From the NCBI RefSeq assembly GCF_001949125.1, contig NZ_MSTI01000068.1, positions 103,814-167,813 of the forward strand: a stretch of DNA of 64,000 nucleotides. The letters are read 5' to 3'. Both the position numbers and the translations under genes were made by a program. Below the pieces are notes generated by a model. It did not search any database, had not been told where the DNA came from, and saw only the letters and a list, made by a program, of their open reading frames with translations. The stretch's first letter is position 1. The number at the start of each line of letters is the position of its first letter. This document shows, in pieces, positions 54,095 through 62,333 of the stretch. The DNA comes from Deinococcus marmoris. Lineage in GTDB: Bacteria > Deinococcota > Deinococci > Deinococcales > Deinococcaceae.

Positions 54095-54430
54095 CTATTT
54101 TTCCACCACGAACGTCAGTTTCTGCGCCCCGCTGCCCTCCCGCCGCGTCGCCGCCTTCAAGCTCAACTCTCCGGCAGCCGTCGAAACAGGTATACCCGGC
54201 AGGTAGACCGTGTGCAGGCGCGCGGATTTTCCCCGAACCACAAAGAGACTGGCCTTCACATTGCCCGCCATCACGCAGATGGCCTTTTCGGGGCAGCGGC
54301 TGTCGGTGAAGCGCAGCAGCGTGATTTTTGCGCCGTCCACCATGACCGTCTGTCCGGCTCCCAACGTCACGGAAGCCGCAGAGGCGACGGGCAGGGCCAG
54401 CACGGCAGTCAAGAGCAGCAGCTTCAACAT
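54095..54430 (-). CDS. Small secreted hypothetical protein
   Basis: The protein has 111 residues from ATG 54430. The first 20 residues, KLLLLTAVLALPVASA, form a signal peptide. The mature part is a small beta domain, with RFTDSRCPEKAICVMAGN near residue 45 holding two cysteines that probably form a disulfide. This DSRCP...C pattern is common in short exported proteins of unknown function. The longer frame to 54622 has no sensible N-terminus. Confidence 0.75.
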   Translation of the reverse strand: MLKLLLLTAVLALPVASAASVTLGAGQTVMVDGAKITLLRFTDSRCPEKAICVMAGNVKASLFVVRGKSARLHTVYLPGIPVSTAAGELSLKAATRREGSGAQKLTFVVEK

Positions 54431-54462
54431 GCTGCCAGTACGGTTCGCAGGCGCTCTGAGTT

Positions 54463-54738
54463 TCAGCCCAGCAGGCCCGGCAACTCGTTTTCCACGTCTG
54501 CCAGGGCGCGGAACTGGGCGGCCTTGTCGTGCAGGTGCATCTGCTCGTAGCAGCCCGACAGTTTCAGGGCGAAGAACTGCACCGCCTGGCAATCCTCGCG
54601 GCATTCGGCGGCTTCCAGGCACGCGCGGTAGTTCTGCACGGCCAGGTGATACTGCGCGGCCTGCGCGGCCTGCTCAGCTCGGCAATGGTTCATTCGCAGT
54701 GACACGATGTCGTTCAATACCCGGCTCACGGCGGTCAT
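54463..54738 (-). CDS. Small helical (TPR-like) hypothetical protein
   Basis: The protein has 91 residues from ATG 54738. AQYHLAVQNYRACLEAAECREDCQAVQFFALKLSGCYEQM is a helix-turn-helix pair with the spacing of TPR repeats and several cysteines. It may bind another protein. It precedes the secreted hypothetical gene on the same strand. Confidence 0.7.
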   Translation of the reverse strand: MTAVSRVLNDIVSLRMNHCRAEQAAQAAQYHLAVQNYRACLEAAECREDCQAVQFFALKLSGCYEQMHLHDKAAQFRALADVENELPGLLG

Positions 54739-54849
54739 GTCTGGCAGTTTAAGCAGAGAGGGGGGCATATGAATGAAAGATGAAGCAGGTTTGGCTGCAC
54801 GAAATGTGCGTGTTCAACGTTGTTTTTCGGCTGTGGGTTAAATGTCCCG

Positions 54850-54886
54850 AGTACATTTCCGCTGTAGATGTACTGAACTGAGTACA
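54850..54886. promoter_or_regulatory. TGTACT/AGTACA inverted repeats, possible operator
   Basis: TGTACT (54869-54874) and AGTACA (54881-54886) form an inverted repeat with a 6-bp spacer. A third half-site, AGTACA, is at 54850-54855. They lie upstream of the small helical gene at 54738, in a 239-bp gap that holds no other gene. Which regulator binds is unknown. Confidence 0.45.
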
Positions 54887-54977
54887 GACAGGGCGTGCCT
54901 CCATTGGAGTGCGGTACGAACGGCCAGCGTGACGGGTCCACACTGGCCGAGTCGTATCCTGAATTTTCGGTTGAGGG

Positions 54978-55718
54978 CTACAGCTTCAGCGTTTCGCCGT
55001 CTTCGGGAACCCGCAGATTCTGGATGCCTGCGTCCTGCGCGGCGGCTTTCAGGGCCGCACGGCTGACGGTGCAGTGGTCCAGCGATTCCAGGTGCGTGGC
55101 AACCACCGTCGCCCCAGAAGCGGCCCGGCACACCTCCAGCGTCTGCCCGGCGTCCATGATCAGCACTGTGCCGCCCAGCGTTGCGCCCCCTGCATGGACG
55201 ATCACTACATTGGGCTGAACCTCCTGCAAGACGCCCTGCACTTCTGGCGTCAGGATGGTGTCGCCCAGCCAGTACACCGTCGGTTCGCCTTCACCCTGCA
55301 AAACAAGACCTATCACCGAACCCATCTGTTCCAGAATCGGGCCGGAGCCGTGCTGTCCGGGCGTGGGCCGCAGCGTGATGTTCTTCCACTGGACTTCGCC
55401 CGCCAGCGGCGTGACCTGCTGAAAGCCGAAGCCCTGAATCGCAGTTTCATCACCCGACTGGCAGAAAATGGGCATGTCCTTGGGCAACAGCTCCTGCGCT
55501 GCCGGGTCAAAATGATCGGCATGCAGGTGGGAAATCAGGGTCAGCTCCACGCCGTCCAGCACGGCAGAAGGCGTAACGGGCAGCCCGGTGGTGGGGTTGT
55601 TCTCCAGGCCCGCGAACGGTGGCAGACTATGTTTTTCTGCCAGAAAGGGGTCTATCAGCAGCGTGTGTCCGGCGTACTCAAGACGAAGGGTGGCATTTCT
55701 GATCAGTTGAAGCTGCAT
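54978..55718 (-). CDS. Metallo-beta-lactamase fold hydrolase (UlaG-like)
   Basis: The protein has 246 residues. ATLRLEYAGHTLLIDPFL at the start and the zinc motif ISHLHADHFDPAAQ near residue 64 are the MBL-fold signature (H-x-H-x-D-H). VYWLGDTILTPEV and THLESLDHC supply later ligands. It resembles UlaG-type lactonases and other small-molecule hydrolases. The gene follows the merR gene by 32 bp on the same strand and is probably its regulatory target. Confidence 0.88.
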   Translation of the reverse strand: MQLQLIRNATLRLEYAGHTLLIDPFLAEKHSLPPFAGLENNPTTGLPVTPSAVLDGVELTLISHLHADHFDPAAQELLPKDMPIFCQSGDETAIQGFGFQQVTPLAGEVQWKNITLRPTPGQHGSGPILEQMGSVIGLVLQGEGEPTVYWLGDTILTPEVQGVLQEVQPNVVIVHAGGATLGGTVLIMDAGQTLEVCRAASGATVVATHLESLDHCTVSRAALKAAAQDAGIQNLRVPEDGETLKL

Positions 55719-55750
55719 GGATTCTCCTGTCTGGGGCGTGTTGAAGGGGG

Positions 55751-56113
55751 TTAATCCGCGTTGGGCAGGCGGTCCATCTGTTCTTTAAGCTGGGTGCGGA
55801 GGGTGTGCAGCGCGGCCAGTTGGCGGTCTATCTGGGCCACCTTGCGCCCATAGAAGGCGGCCACCTGATCCGCCGGAATGGTCTGGGTCACGGAGGCGTC
55901 GCCCTGCCAGCACGGGCCATATTCGCGGATTTCTTCCAGCCGAAAGCCCACGCTCAGAAACAGTTGAATCAGGCGCACCCGCTCCACATCGTCCGGCCCA
56001 AAGACGCGGTAACGGTTGTCCTCGCGCCGGGAAATCAGCAGGCCCAGGCCGTCGTAGTGCCGAATGGCCCGCACGCTGACCCCGGTTAAGCGGGAAAGTT
56101 CGCCGATTCGCAT
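55751..56113 (-). CDS. MerR family transcriptional regulator
   Basis: This 120-residue regulator has the N-terminal wHTH MRIGELSRLTGVSVRAIRHYDGLGLL, the usual MerR start, and the DNA-binding RYRVFGPDDVERV wing. It then has a dimerisation coiled coil (AAFYGRKVAQIDRQLAALHTLRTQLKEQ). One cysteine (GPCWQG near residue 73) might sense a thiol-reactive compound or metal. It probably acts on its own promoter, which has the long MerR-type spacer, and on the MBL gene downstream. Confidence 0.9.
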   Translation of the reverse strand: MRIGELSRLTGVSVRAIRHYDGLGLLISRREDNRYRVFGPDDVERVRLIQLFLSVGFRLEEIREYGPCWQGDASVTQTIPADQVAAFYGRKVAQIDRQLAALHTLRTQLKEQMDRLPNAD

Positions 56114-56130
56114 GTGGCCCCCCGCCTCCA

Positions 56131-56163
56131 GACTCTAAACCCTGACATCTGTGGCAGAGTCAA
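56131..56163 (-). promoter_or_regulatory. MerR-type promoter with 20-bp spacer and dyad
   Basis: On the minus strand, TTGACT (56158-56163) and TAGAGT (56132-56137) are separated by 20 bp. GACTCT (56131-56136) and AGAGTC (56156-56161) form an inverted repeat straddling the spacer. Over-long spacers with a dyad between the boxes are the hallmark of MerR-activated promoters. A GGAGGCGGGGGG ribosome-binding stretch precedes the start at 56113. Confidence 0.7.
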
Positions 56164-56261
56164 GCCCACAGGCGGTTTGGTGAGTGGAAAGTGATGGCTG
56201 CAAAAAGATGGAGCGCGGTCTGTTTTCCATCAACCATCAACCGTCAACTTTCAGCGTCGGT

Positions 56262-57644
56262 TCACACCAAACGCGCCCGCATGCTCAGCGCGGGCAGGTT
56301 GATGTCTACCAGCCGCACCCGCAGCACCGTTCCCACGGGCGCGGGCGTGCTGAAGGGCAGATCGTAGGCCAGTTCGGGAATCAGCAGGGTGGCCTGCGGT
56401 CCCCGGCGGTCCACCACCACGGCCTCCCACTCGCGGTCCGGCTGGGCGGCGGCGTAACGCAGGGTGTGGTGCTTGCGGCTCAGGCGCTCGGCCTGCCGGG
56501 TGGCGTCGGCGTTCAGGGTGGCCTGGGCAATGTGGGCGGCCACCACCTTGCCGCCTTGCGGTTCGCGGCCCGTCAGCGCGGCGCGCAGTTGCTGATGCAC
56601 CACCAGATCCAGGTAACGCCGCATGGGGCTGGTGGCCTGCGCGTACAGATCCAGCCCCATGCCGGAATGCGGCCCCGGCGACGGCTGAAAGCGCGTGCGG
56701 GCCAGCGTCCTGCGCCGCGCCCACTGCACGCCCAGCCCCTCTCCCCGCACCTCACGGCTGGGATCGGCCTGGGTGGCGAACGGCAGGGGAATGTCGTGAT
56801 CGTCGGCGTAGATGGCGGTGGCCCAGCCCGCCAGCGTCATGCATTCCTGCACCACGAAGCGCATTTCCGGCTTGGGCAGCGGCGTCACGGACGCGCCGTT
56901 CTCGTCGGCACTGATCTTCACTTCGGGCAGTTCGATGCTCAGCGCACCCTCGGAGTCGCGCAGTTCCTTGCTGGCGTGGGCCAGTCTTGCCAGCGTCACG
57001 AAGGGTTCCTCGCCCGCTTCCAGCTTGGCCTGTGCGCCCATGTAGGTCAGGCGCGTGATCCGCACGGTGGTCAGGGCCACATCCACGGCGTCGGCGTTGC
57101 CGTCGGCGTCCAGATCCAGCGAGATCGAGAGCGCGGGCATGGTGTCGTGCAGGCCCAGCCCGGTCTTCTCGATCAGGGCGTCGGGCAGCATGCCAATCGT
57201 CTGGTCCGGCAGGTACAGGGTCGCGCCGCGTGCGCGGGCCTCCAGGTCCAGTTCGCTCTCGGGCGGCACCAGCGCGGCCACGTCCGCCACATGCACCCAC
57301 AGACGGATCAGGCCGCCCTCCAGCGCCTCAATGCCTATCGCGTCGTCCGGGTCACGGTTGCCCTCGTCGTCGATGGCGTAGGCGGGCAGGTGGGTCAGGT
57401 CCAGCCGGTCCTCGTCGGCAAAATCCGGCACGTCCAGTGTCAGGTGGGTCAATGTTGCGCCCAGACGGTCCGCGTAGGGCGTTTTGGCCTCGTTCCAGAT
57501 GCCCAGGCGCAGCAGCAGCGTGTGGGCGGATTCCGGCGTCTCGGGCAGGTTCATCTCGCGCAGGGTGCGGCTCTTTTCCGCCTTGCCGCGCGCCAGCAGT
57601 TCCACATCGGTGCGCTGAGCAGGGGTGAGTTCGGGCAATGTCAT
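56262..57644 (-). CDS. RNase II family exoribonuclease
   Basis: This 460-residue 3'-5' exoribonuclease of the RNB family has the catalytic aspartates in AIDDEGNRDPDDAIGIEALE near residue 92 to 108. QECMTLAGWATA near 256 and YAQATSPMRRYLDLVVHQQL near 350 are the conserved RNB blocks, and an S1-like domain follows. It is shorter than RNase R and lacks cold-shock domains, as in the compact deinococcal enzymes. ATG 57644 is preceded by TATGCT at 7 nt (57652-57657). The gene is alone on its strand here. Confidence 0.9.
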   Translation of the reverse strand: MTLPELTPAQRTDVELLARGKAEKSRTLREMNLPETPESAHTLLLRLGIWNEAKTPYADRLGATLTHLTLDVPDFADEDRLDLTHLPAYAIDDEGNRDPDDAIGIEALEGGLIRLWVHVADVAALVPPESELDLEARARGATLYLPDQTIGMLPDALIEKTGLGLHDTMPALSISLDLDADGNADAVDVALTTVRITRLTYMGAQAKLEAGEEPFVTLARLAHASKELRDSEGALSIELPEVKISADENGASVTPLPKPEMRFVVQECMTLAGWATAIYADDHDIPLPFATQADPSREVRGEGLGVQWARRRTLARTRFQPSPGPHSGMGLDLYAQATSPMRRYLDLVVHQQLRAALTGREPQGGKVVAAHIAQATLNADATRQAERLSRKHHTLRYAAAQPDREWEAVVVDRRGPQATLLIPELAYDLPFSTPAPVGTVLRVRLVDINLPALSMRARLV

Positions 57645-57837
57645 GGCGTCAAGCATAGGGGAGAGGGAAGGACGGGTGCGGCAGACGGCCTGATTTGCAG
57701 CAGGATGATCGCAGCGGGAATGAGCGAATAGAAGATCGAGATTGCTATAGGCGTCAAGGGCGGGCGAGACTCATATCTCAATTCGTGTGCAGGACAGTAA
57801 AAGTCCTATTCGCAAGAATCAGACACTAAGCTCTGTA

Positions 57838-57866
57838 TTGACATTCTGATAAATCTATGTTTCTAT
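57838..57866 (+). promoter_or_regulatory. -35/-10 promoter of the VNGGNL operon
   Basis: TTGACA (57838-57843) and TTCTAT (57861-57866) are 17 bp apart, followed by a good ribosome-binding site (AAGGAG) before ATG 57885. Unlike most genes here, this one has a proper leader. The remaining bases of the gap (57657-57837) show no gene. Confidence 0.55.
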
Positions 57867-57884
57867 TCTCTCAAGGAGACGGAT

Positions 57885-58763
57885 ATGAATGAAAAGCAAT
57901 CGCCCGCAGAGGACTTCCGTTCGCAGGTGCAGCGTCTGGTGGCCGAGGGCAAACTCACCGCCGAGGAAGCCGCCGGGCTGCTGGAAGGCACGCCCGCCGA
58001 CGAGCCGGAAGCCGTGATGCCCGCCGCCCAGCAGGGCAGTGTCAGCGATATTCCCGCCGACCTGACACTCAGGGTCAGCGGCTACACCCTGACCGTGCTG
58101 CACGACACCTCGCTGGACACGCCGCACCTGAGCGCCAACGAGGACGGCGTGTTGCGCCTGACCGGCACGCCGAAGGGCTGGCAGGTTCAGCGTGTGGATC
58201 ACGCCAGAGGCCACTGGGGCAATGTCAAGGCCATCCTCTCGGTGCCTTTCGTGCCCCGGCATGTACGTGCCTCGGTGGAGGGCGGCAACCTGACCCTGCC
58301 CGATCTGGGCGGCGAGCTGTGGGCGGACGTCAACGGTGGCAACGTCCGCATGGGCCGCGCCGCGTCGCTGAAGGCCGAGGTCAACGGCGGCAACCTGACC
58401 GCCGCCGAGGTGGACGGCCCCACGCATCTGAACGTCAATGGCGGCAACCTGACCCTGAGCGGCGCGCACAGCCTGAACGCCAGCGTCAATGGCGGCAACC
58501 TCAAATGGGCTGGGGTGCTGGCGGGCGGCGATCACCGGTTGGAAGTCAACGCTGGAAACGCCACCCTGCATCTGCTTCCGGGCAGCAGCCTGCGCGTGGA
58601 CGCCGACGTGACCGTGGGCGCGTTCAAGGCCGACTTTCCCACCCGTAAGAGCGGCGGCTTCATGAATACGCAGCACGCCGGGGAACTGGGCAGTGGCGCG
58701 GCTTACCTGTCGTGCAAGGTGGCCGCCGGACAGGTCAAGCTGCTCACGGAGGATGTGAGATGA
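57885..58763 (+). CDS. VNGGNL-repeat protein with SHOCT-like N-terminus
   Basis: This is a 292-residue protein. Residues 10-34 (RSQVQRLVAEGKLTAEEAAGLLEG) form a short helical module like the SHOCT/YvlB N-terminus. From about 125, repeats of the type V-x-G-G-N-L (VEGGNLTLPD, VNGGNVRMGR, VNGGNLTAAE, VNGGNLTLSG, VNGGNLKWAG, VNAGNATLHL) build a probable beta-solenoid like DUF4097 proteins. It has no signal peptide. Such proteins are often near envelope-stress regulators, but function is unknown. It overlaps the next gene (ATGA). Confidence 0.75.
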   Translation: MNEKQSPAEDFRSQVQRLVAEGKLTAEEAAGLLEGTPADEPEAVMPAAQQGSVSDIPADLTLRVSGYTLTVLHDTSLDTPHLSANEDGVLRLTGTPKGWQVQRVDHARGHWGNVKAILSVPFVPRHVRASVEGGNLTLPDLGGELWADVNGGNVRMGRAASLKAEVNGGNLTAAEVDGPTHLNVNGGNLTLSGAHSLNASVNGGNLKWAGVLAGGDHRLEVNAGNATLHLLPGSSLRVDADVTVGAFKADFPTRKSGGFMNTQHAGELGSGAAYLSCKVAAGQVKLLTEDVR

Positions 58764-59101
58764 GCGCCTCTTCTTCCCCCCACACTGTTTCTTCCTCCCG
58801 CACTGTTTCTTCTCACCCCATAGGCCGCTCCGGCAAGGGCTACCGCGTGATTCGCCGGGTCCGGCAAGCTGCCGTCGAAGTGCCCCGCTCCAGCCCTCTC
58901 GGAAGGCTCTGGCAGCGTCTGCAAGCCATGCTGCACGTCACCCCTGAGCAGTGGCATATCTATCAGTTGGCCCGGCAGACGGGTTCGGACGGGGGCGATC
59001 TGTGCGGCAGGGCCGTGATGTCCGGCGAGCGTGCCCTGCTGGTGTTCTCCCCGGAGCTGCCGGGGTCCAGCCGCCGCCCTCCGCAGGGTGACCTGCCATG
59101 A
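58760..59101 (+). CDS. Hypothetical protein in the VNGGNL operon
   Basis: This 113-residue protein overlaps the previous gene by 4 bp. The N-terminus is Ser/His-rich (ASSSPHTVSSSRTVSSHP), followed by a basic RSGKGYRVIRRVRQ stretch and a helix around residue 55 (GRLWQRLQAMLHVTPEQW). No family is recognised; it may bind DNA or membranes by its basic part. Confidence 0.65.
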   Translation: MSASSSPHTVSSSRTVSSHPIGRSGKGYRVIRRVRQAAVEVPRSSPLGRLWQRLQAMLHVTPEQWHIYQLARQTGSDGGDLCGRAVMSGERALLVFSPELPGSSRRPPQGDLP

Positions 59102-59138
59102 CCATCCAGATGAGACTGCCCGCCCACGGGAGGACCCC

Positions 59139-59846
59139 ATGAAAGAGAAAGTCAAACGTCTTCTCGACCTGGTCCGCGCGGGCCGCCTGAGCCTGGAGGA
59201 CGCCGGGCCGCTGCTGGCCGCCCTGAGCGCCAAACTGGCCCTGACCGACAGTGACCGCGAACTGATCGACTCGCTCCTCAAGCGCGACGAGCTGGACACC
59301 GGACAGGTGGCCGAACACCTGCTGCTGCTGCGCGGCGTGCGTGATGTGCCGCCCCCGCCGCCCCGTCCGCCCCCATTCCCTGGAAACCAGCCCCCCGGAG
59401 GCTTCGGCAACCCGCGTACAGAGGACGAACGCGGCCCGCAATGGGCCTGGGACCCCGGCAGCCGCCCCCGCGCGGGCAGAGGAGGAATAGAGGGCATGGT
59501 AGACCGCATCACCGATACCGTGGAACGCGCTGTCGAGGGCGTGTTCGAGGGCAAGACACCCCAGTACGACTACCAGTATCAGTATAGCAACTCGCGCTCC
59601 GGCTCGGCCCGCATCCTGCAAATCCGGGTGGAGTCCTCGGCGGGCGACGAGTACAGCGCCAACCTGCCCGTCAGCCTCGCGCCGCACCTGCACAAGCTGA
59701 TTCCGCCGCACGGCATCCGCGCGCTGGAGAGTGCCGGATTCAGCCTGGACACCCTGCAACTGCTGATCGAGGCCGATCCGCCCCCTGGCGAACTGATCAG
59801 CGCCGAGGACAGCGCGGGCAACGAGGTTCGGATTTCTCTGAAGTGA
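59139..59846 (+). CDS. Hypothetical protein with SHOCT-like N-terminus and Pro-rich linker
   Basis: The protein has 235 residues. The first 30 (KRLLDLVRAGRLSLEDAGPLLAAL) repeat the helical module seen in the first gene of this operon. A Pro-rich linker lies at 72-95, then a Tyr-rich YDYQYQYSNSRSG tract. The C-terminal domain ends AGNEVRISLK; its LPVSLAPHLHKLIPPHG resembles the regulatory part of YvlB-like proteins. It lies 37 bp downstream, in the same operon. Confidence 0.68.
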   Translation: MKEKVKRLLDLVRAGRLSLEDAGPLLAALSAKLALTDSDRELIDSLLKRDELDTGQVAEHLLLLRGVRDVPPPPPRPPPFPGNQPPGGFGNPRTEDERGPQWAWDPGSRPRAGRGGIEGMVDRITDTVERAVEGVFEGKTPQYDYQYQYSNSRSGSARILQIRVESSAGDEYSANLPVSLAPHLHKLIPPHGIRALESAGFSLDTLQLLIEADPPPGELISAEDSAGNEVRISLK

Positions 59847-59946
59847 ACGGGCTGGAACTGTGGGCGTGGGGGTGCAGAGAGCCTTTGCGTCCACCTTTCT
59901 GTCTGTGGCACCCAGTCCACGCCCGGCCATCTGCCACAATCGCGCC

Positions 59947-60636
59947 ATGCCTGACCCCACCGCCGGAACGCGTTTCGCCGTCTACCTGTGTCCGCCCGCT
60001 GGATCGGCGCTGTACCAGATGGGGTCCGAACTGCTGGGTTTCGATGTGCGTGCAGGCCAGCCCGTCCCCCTGCCCACCTTCCTGCGTCCCGAGTGGCAAA
60101 CCGACGCGGGGCCGTTCGGCTTTCATCTGACGGTGGTGGAGGGCTTTTCCACCGATCCGGCGTGGTGGCCCGCCATCGAGGCCGAGGCGCGCGCCTGCGT
60201 GGCCTGCCTCTCGCCCGACGCGGACCTTTCGCTGAGCAACGGGCGCATCGATGTGTGGGACGACGGCGAAACGTGGGTGCTGCGCCTGGACCCTTCCCCG
60301 GCCTTGCTGGTGGCGCACACGTTGCTGCTGGCCCGCCTCGCCCGCTTCGTGACCGCCTCACCCTTTGCTGAGCAGGTGGCCCAGGGGTTGTATGCCAGAC
60401 CGTTCGAGGGCGCGCGCATGTCGCTGCTGCACACGCCGCGCGGGCTGGATACCTGGGAGCCGCATTTCACGCTGGTCCAGCCCTATAGGGGCAATGACCC
60501 GCAGGAGTTGCGCCGCGAACTGGAGGCGTGTGTTCAGCCCTTCACCACGCAGAATTACACCTCTCTGACCCTGTTCGAGAAACCGGAGGGCCAGGAACGC
60601 TGGCGGGTGCGCGCCGAATTGCCGCTGGGCGACTGA
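59947..60636 (+). CDS. 2H phosphoesterase (DUF1045-like)
   Basis: The protein has 229 residues. The two catalytic HxT motifs are FHLTVVEGF near residue 59 and HFTLVQPY near 174, the signature of the 2H phosphoesterase superfamily (cyclic phosphodiesterases, RNA 2'-3' ligases). It resembles the DUF1045 group, which sits with nucleotide and phosphonate genes elsewhere. The substrate is unknown but may be a cyclic nucleotide end. ATG 59947 is chosen as the family start. Confidence 0.75.
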   Translation: MPDPTAGTRFAVYLCPPAGSALYQMGSELLGFDVRAGQPVPLPTFLRPEWQTDAGPFGFHLTVVEGFSTDPAWWPAIEAEARACVACLSPDADLSLSNGRIDVWDDGETWVLRLDPSPALLVAHTLLLARLARFVTASPFAEQVAQGLYARPFEGARMSLLHTPRGLDTWEPHFTLVQPYRGNDPQELRRELEACVQPFTTQNYTSLTLFEKPEGQERWRVRAELPLGD

Positions 60637-60728
60637 GGCCGGGGGCTGGTGTTGGGGGGGACTGGTGGGGGGAGGGACCGGATTTCCGCACCTGCTGCTG
60701 TGCATTTCCCCGTACACTCTGGAGTGTG

Positions 60729-61313
60729 ATGAGCAATGGCCTGATGCGAGTAACGGTGGCGACGGGAAACGCCGGAAAAGTGCGCGAGATCGAGGCGGCG
60801 CTGGCCGATCTGAACTGGGACTTGCAGCCGGTGCAGGGCGTGCCCATGCCCGAGGAAACCGGGGCCACCTACGCCGAGAACGCCGCCCTGAAAGCCTGCA
60901 CGGTGGCGCTGATGACCCGCACCACGGCGCTGGCCGACGACAGCGGCATCGAGGTAGAGGCGCTGAACGGCGAACCCGGCGTGTACAGCGCCCGTTTTGG
61001 GGGCCGCGACAGCGATCTGGAACGCAATGTGTACCTGCTGGAAAAACTGCGCGGGCAGGCCAACCGACGCGCCAGGTTCGTCTCGGTGCTGGTCCTGGCC
61101 CATCCCAACGGGCAGGTGGAATCGTACCGGGGCGAGCTGTCCGGCACCCTGCTGGAAGGCCCGCGCGGCGACGGCGGCTTCGGCTATGATCCCCTGTTCG
61201 TTCCCGACGGCCAGACCCGCACCCTGGCCGAGATGAGCGTGGCCGAGAAGCAGGCCATCAGCCACCGGGGCAAGGCGCTCGCGGCCCTCAAGGCAGCGAA
61301 ACGCAGGGGCTGA
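60729..61313 (+). CDS. rdgB: XTP/dITP diphosphatase (RdgB/HAM1)
   Basis: This 194-residue enzyme removes non-canonical purine nucleotides (ITP, XTP, dITP) from the pool, protecting DNA. It starts MRVTVATGNAGKVREIEAAL. The active-site lysine and aspartates are seen in ALADDSGIEVEALNGEPGVYSARFGG near residue 70, and the C-terminal block is GFGYDPLFVPDGQTRTLAEM. An in-frame ATG at 60744 would also give a complete enzyme. Confidence 0.95.
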   Translation: MSNGLMRVTVATGNAGKVREIEAALADLNWDLQPVQGVPMPEETGATYAENAALKACTVALMTRTTALADDSGIEVEALNGEPGVYSARFGGRDSDLERNVYLLEKLRGQANRRARFVSVLVLAHPNGQVESYRGELSGTLLEGPRGDGGFGYDPLFVPDGQTRTLAEMSVAEKQAISHRGKALAALKAAKRRG

Positions 61314-61320
61314 GGCCGGG

Positions 61321-61737
61321 TTAAGCCGTCTCTACCCGCGTTTCCACGCTGATCTCGCTGTTCAGGCTGGAGGCCACCGAGCAGTATTTCTCGTGGCTCA
61401 GGTGCGCGGCCCGCTCCAGCGCCTCGGCGGTAATGCCCTCGCCGCCCGCGATGTGGCGCACGATGATGTGGGTGTAGCGTTTGGGGTCCGTGTCGGCCCG
61501 CGTGCCCTCTACCTCGATGCGGTAACTGGCCAGCGGCGTGCGGCGTTTTTTCATCACCTCCACCACGTCGTAGGCCGTGCAGGTCGCCAGCGCGCCCAGC
61601 AGCGCCTCCATCGGGGAAACGCCGATTTTGGTGGCGCTGTTGTCGATCAGAAGCTGGTGCCCGCTCTCGCTGACGCCCAGATAGCGCTGCTCGCCCAGCC
61701 ACGTGACATTCAGGGTTTTTTTCGAGGTAGAGGTCAT
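61321..61737 (-). CDS. OsmC family protein
   Basis: This 138-residue thiol peroxidase-like protein carries reactive cysteines in ALATCTAYDVVEVM near residue 53 and HEKYCSVASSLN near 118, the usual OsmC/Ohr/YhfA pair. Members reduce organic hydroperoxides. Its stop nearly abuts the rdgB stop (convergent, 7 bp apart). A TAGCCT box on the minus strand (61744-61749) is 6 nt from the ATG. Confidence 0.9.
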   Translation of the reverse strand: MTSTSKKTLNVTWLGEQRYLGVSESGHQLLIDNSATKIGVSPMEALLGALATCTAYDVVEVMKKRRTPLASYRIEVEGTRADTDPKRYTHIIVRHIAGGEGITAEALERAAHLSHEKYCSVASSLNSEISVETRVETA

Positions 61738-61825
61738 GCCAGAAGGCTAGAGCATCGGCGGCAGGCCAAATGAAACCGCCGGAAGCACCTGCCTCGGCGG
61801 TCTCTGTGAATTGAGTTTATGGCGT

Positions 61826-62041
61826 TTAGCTGAAGTCCAGCAGGCTGCGCCCGTCCTTCTCGCGGTCCTCGGCCACCTTGCCCAGAATGAAGAAGGTGGG
61901 TGCCCAGTGGCCCAGGAACAGGCCGTCGCGCTCCTTGATGTCCTGCTCCTGGCCGTCCTTGGTCTTGCCGCGCAGGAAGTTGGTGGCCGAGAGAATGATC
62001 GAGGCGTAACCGAGGATGTACAGCACATTGGAAGTCTTCAT
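61826..62041 (-). CDS. Small membrane hypothetical protein
   Basis: This 71-residue protein has one hydrophobic stretch near the start (NVLYILGYASIILSA) and a charged middle, KTKDGQEQDIKERDG, followed by a second hydrophobic stretch LGHWAPTFFILGKV. This suggests a small two-helix membrane protein. ATG 62041 is preferred because the upstream in-frame residues look random. No family known to me. Confidence 0.6.
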   Translation of the reverse strand: MKTSNVLYILGYASIILSATNFLRGKTKDGQEQDIKERDGLFLGHWAPTFFILGKVAEDREKDGRSLLDFS

Positions 62042-62333
62042 GGCGGTCACTGTGTCCTGCCTGCCACGGATCAATCGTGGGGTTTCATCAAATCTCAGCG
62101 CTGGATTGAGGTTGTTCCAGCGTTCTATGAATATCCCCACGTCGTCCTAGCAGGTGCTGGCGATCTGGCCTCGAATGACGTTTCGCGCTGTAATTTCTCC
62201 CCGTCTACCGCCCATCCTTCCTACGTCCTTCTCTGCCGATGCATCCGTGCCAACAACGTAAGCCCGGAGGCAGTCTCAGCCACGGTTTAACCAAGTGACC
62301 CCCCTTTTTCATGTCGCCCATGTCTCATGGGGC
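62042..62333. other. Gap with no recognised gene
   Basis: This 292-bp stretch is less GC-rich than its surroundings and its frames are short and inconsistent. It may hold the promoters of the flanking divergent genes and perhaps a decayed element. I see no hairpin or repeat in it. Confidence 0.5.

Noticed and set aside
58280..58560. Repeated GTCAAYGGYGGCAAC units as a possible CRISPR-like array
   Set aside because: They encode VNGGN within one protein and have no spacers of constant length.
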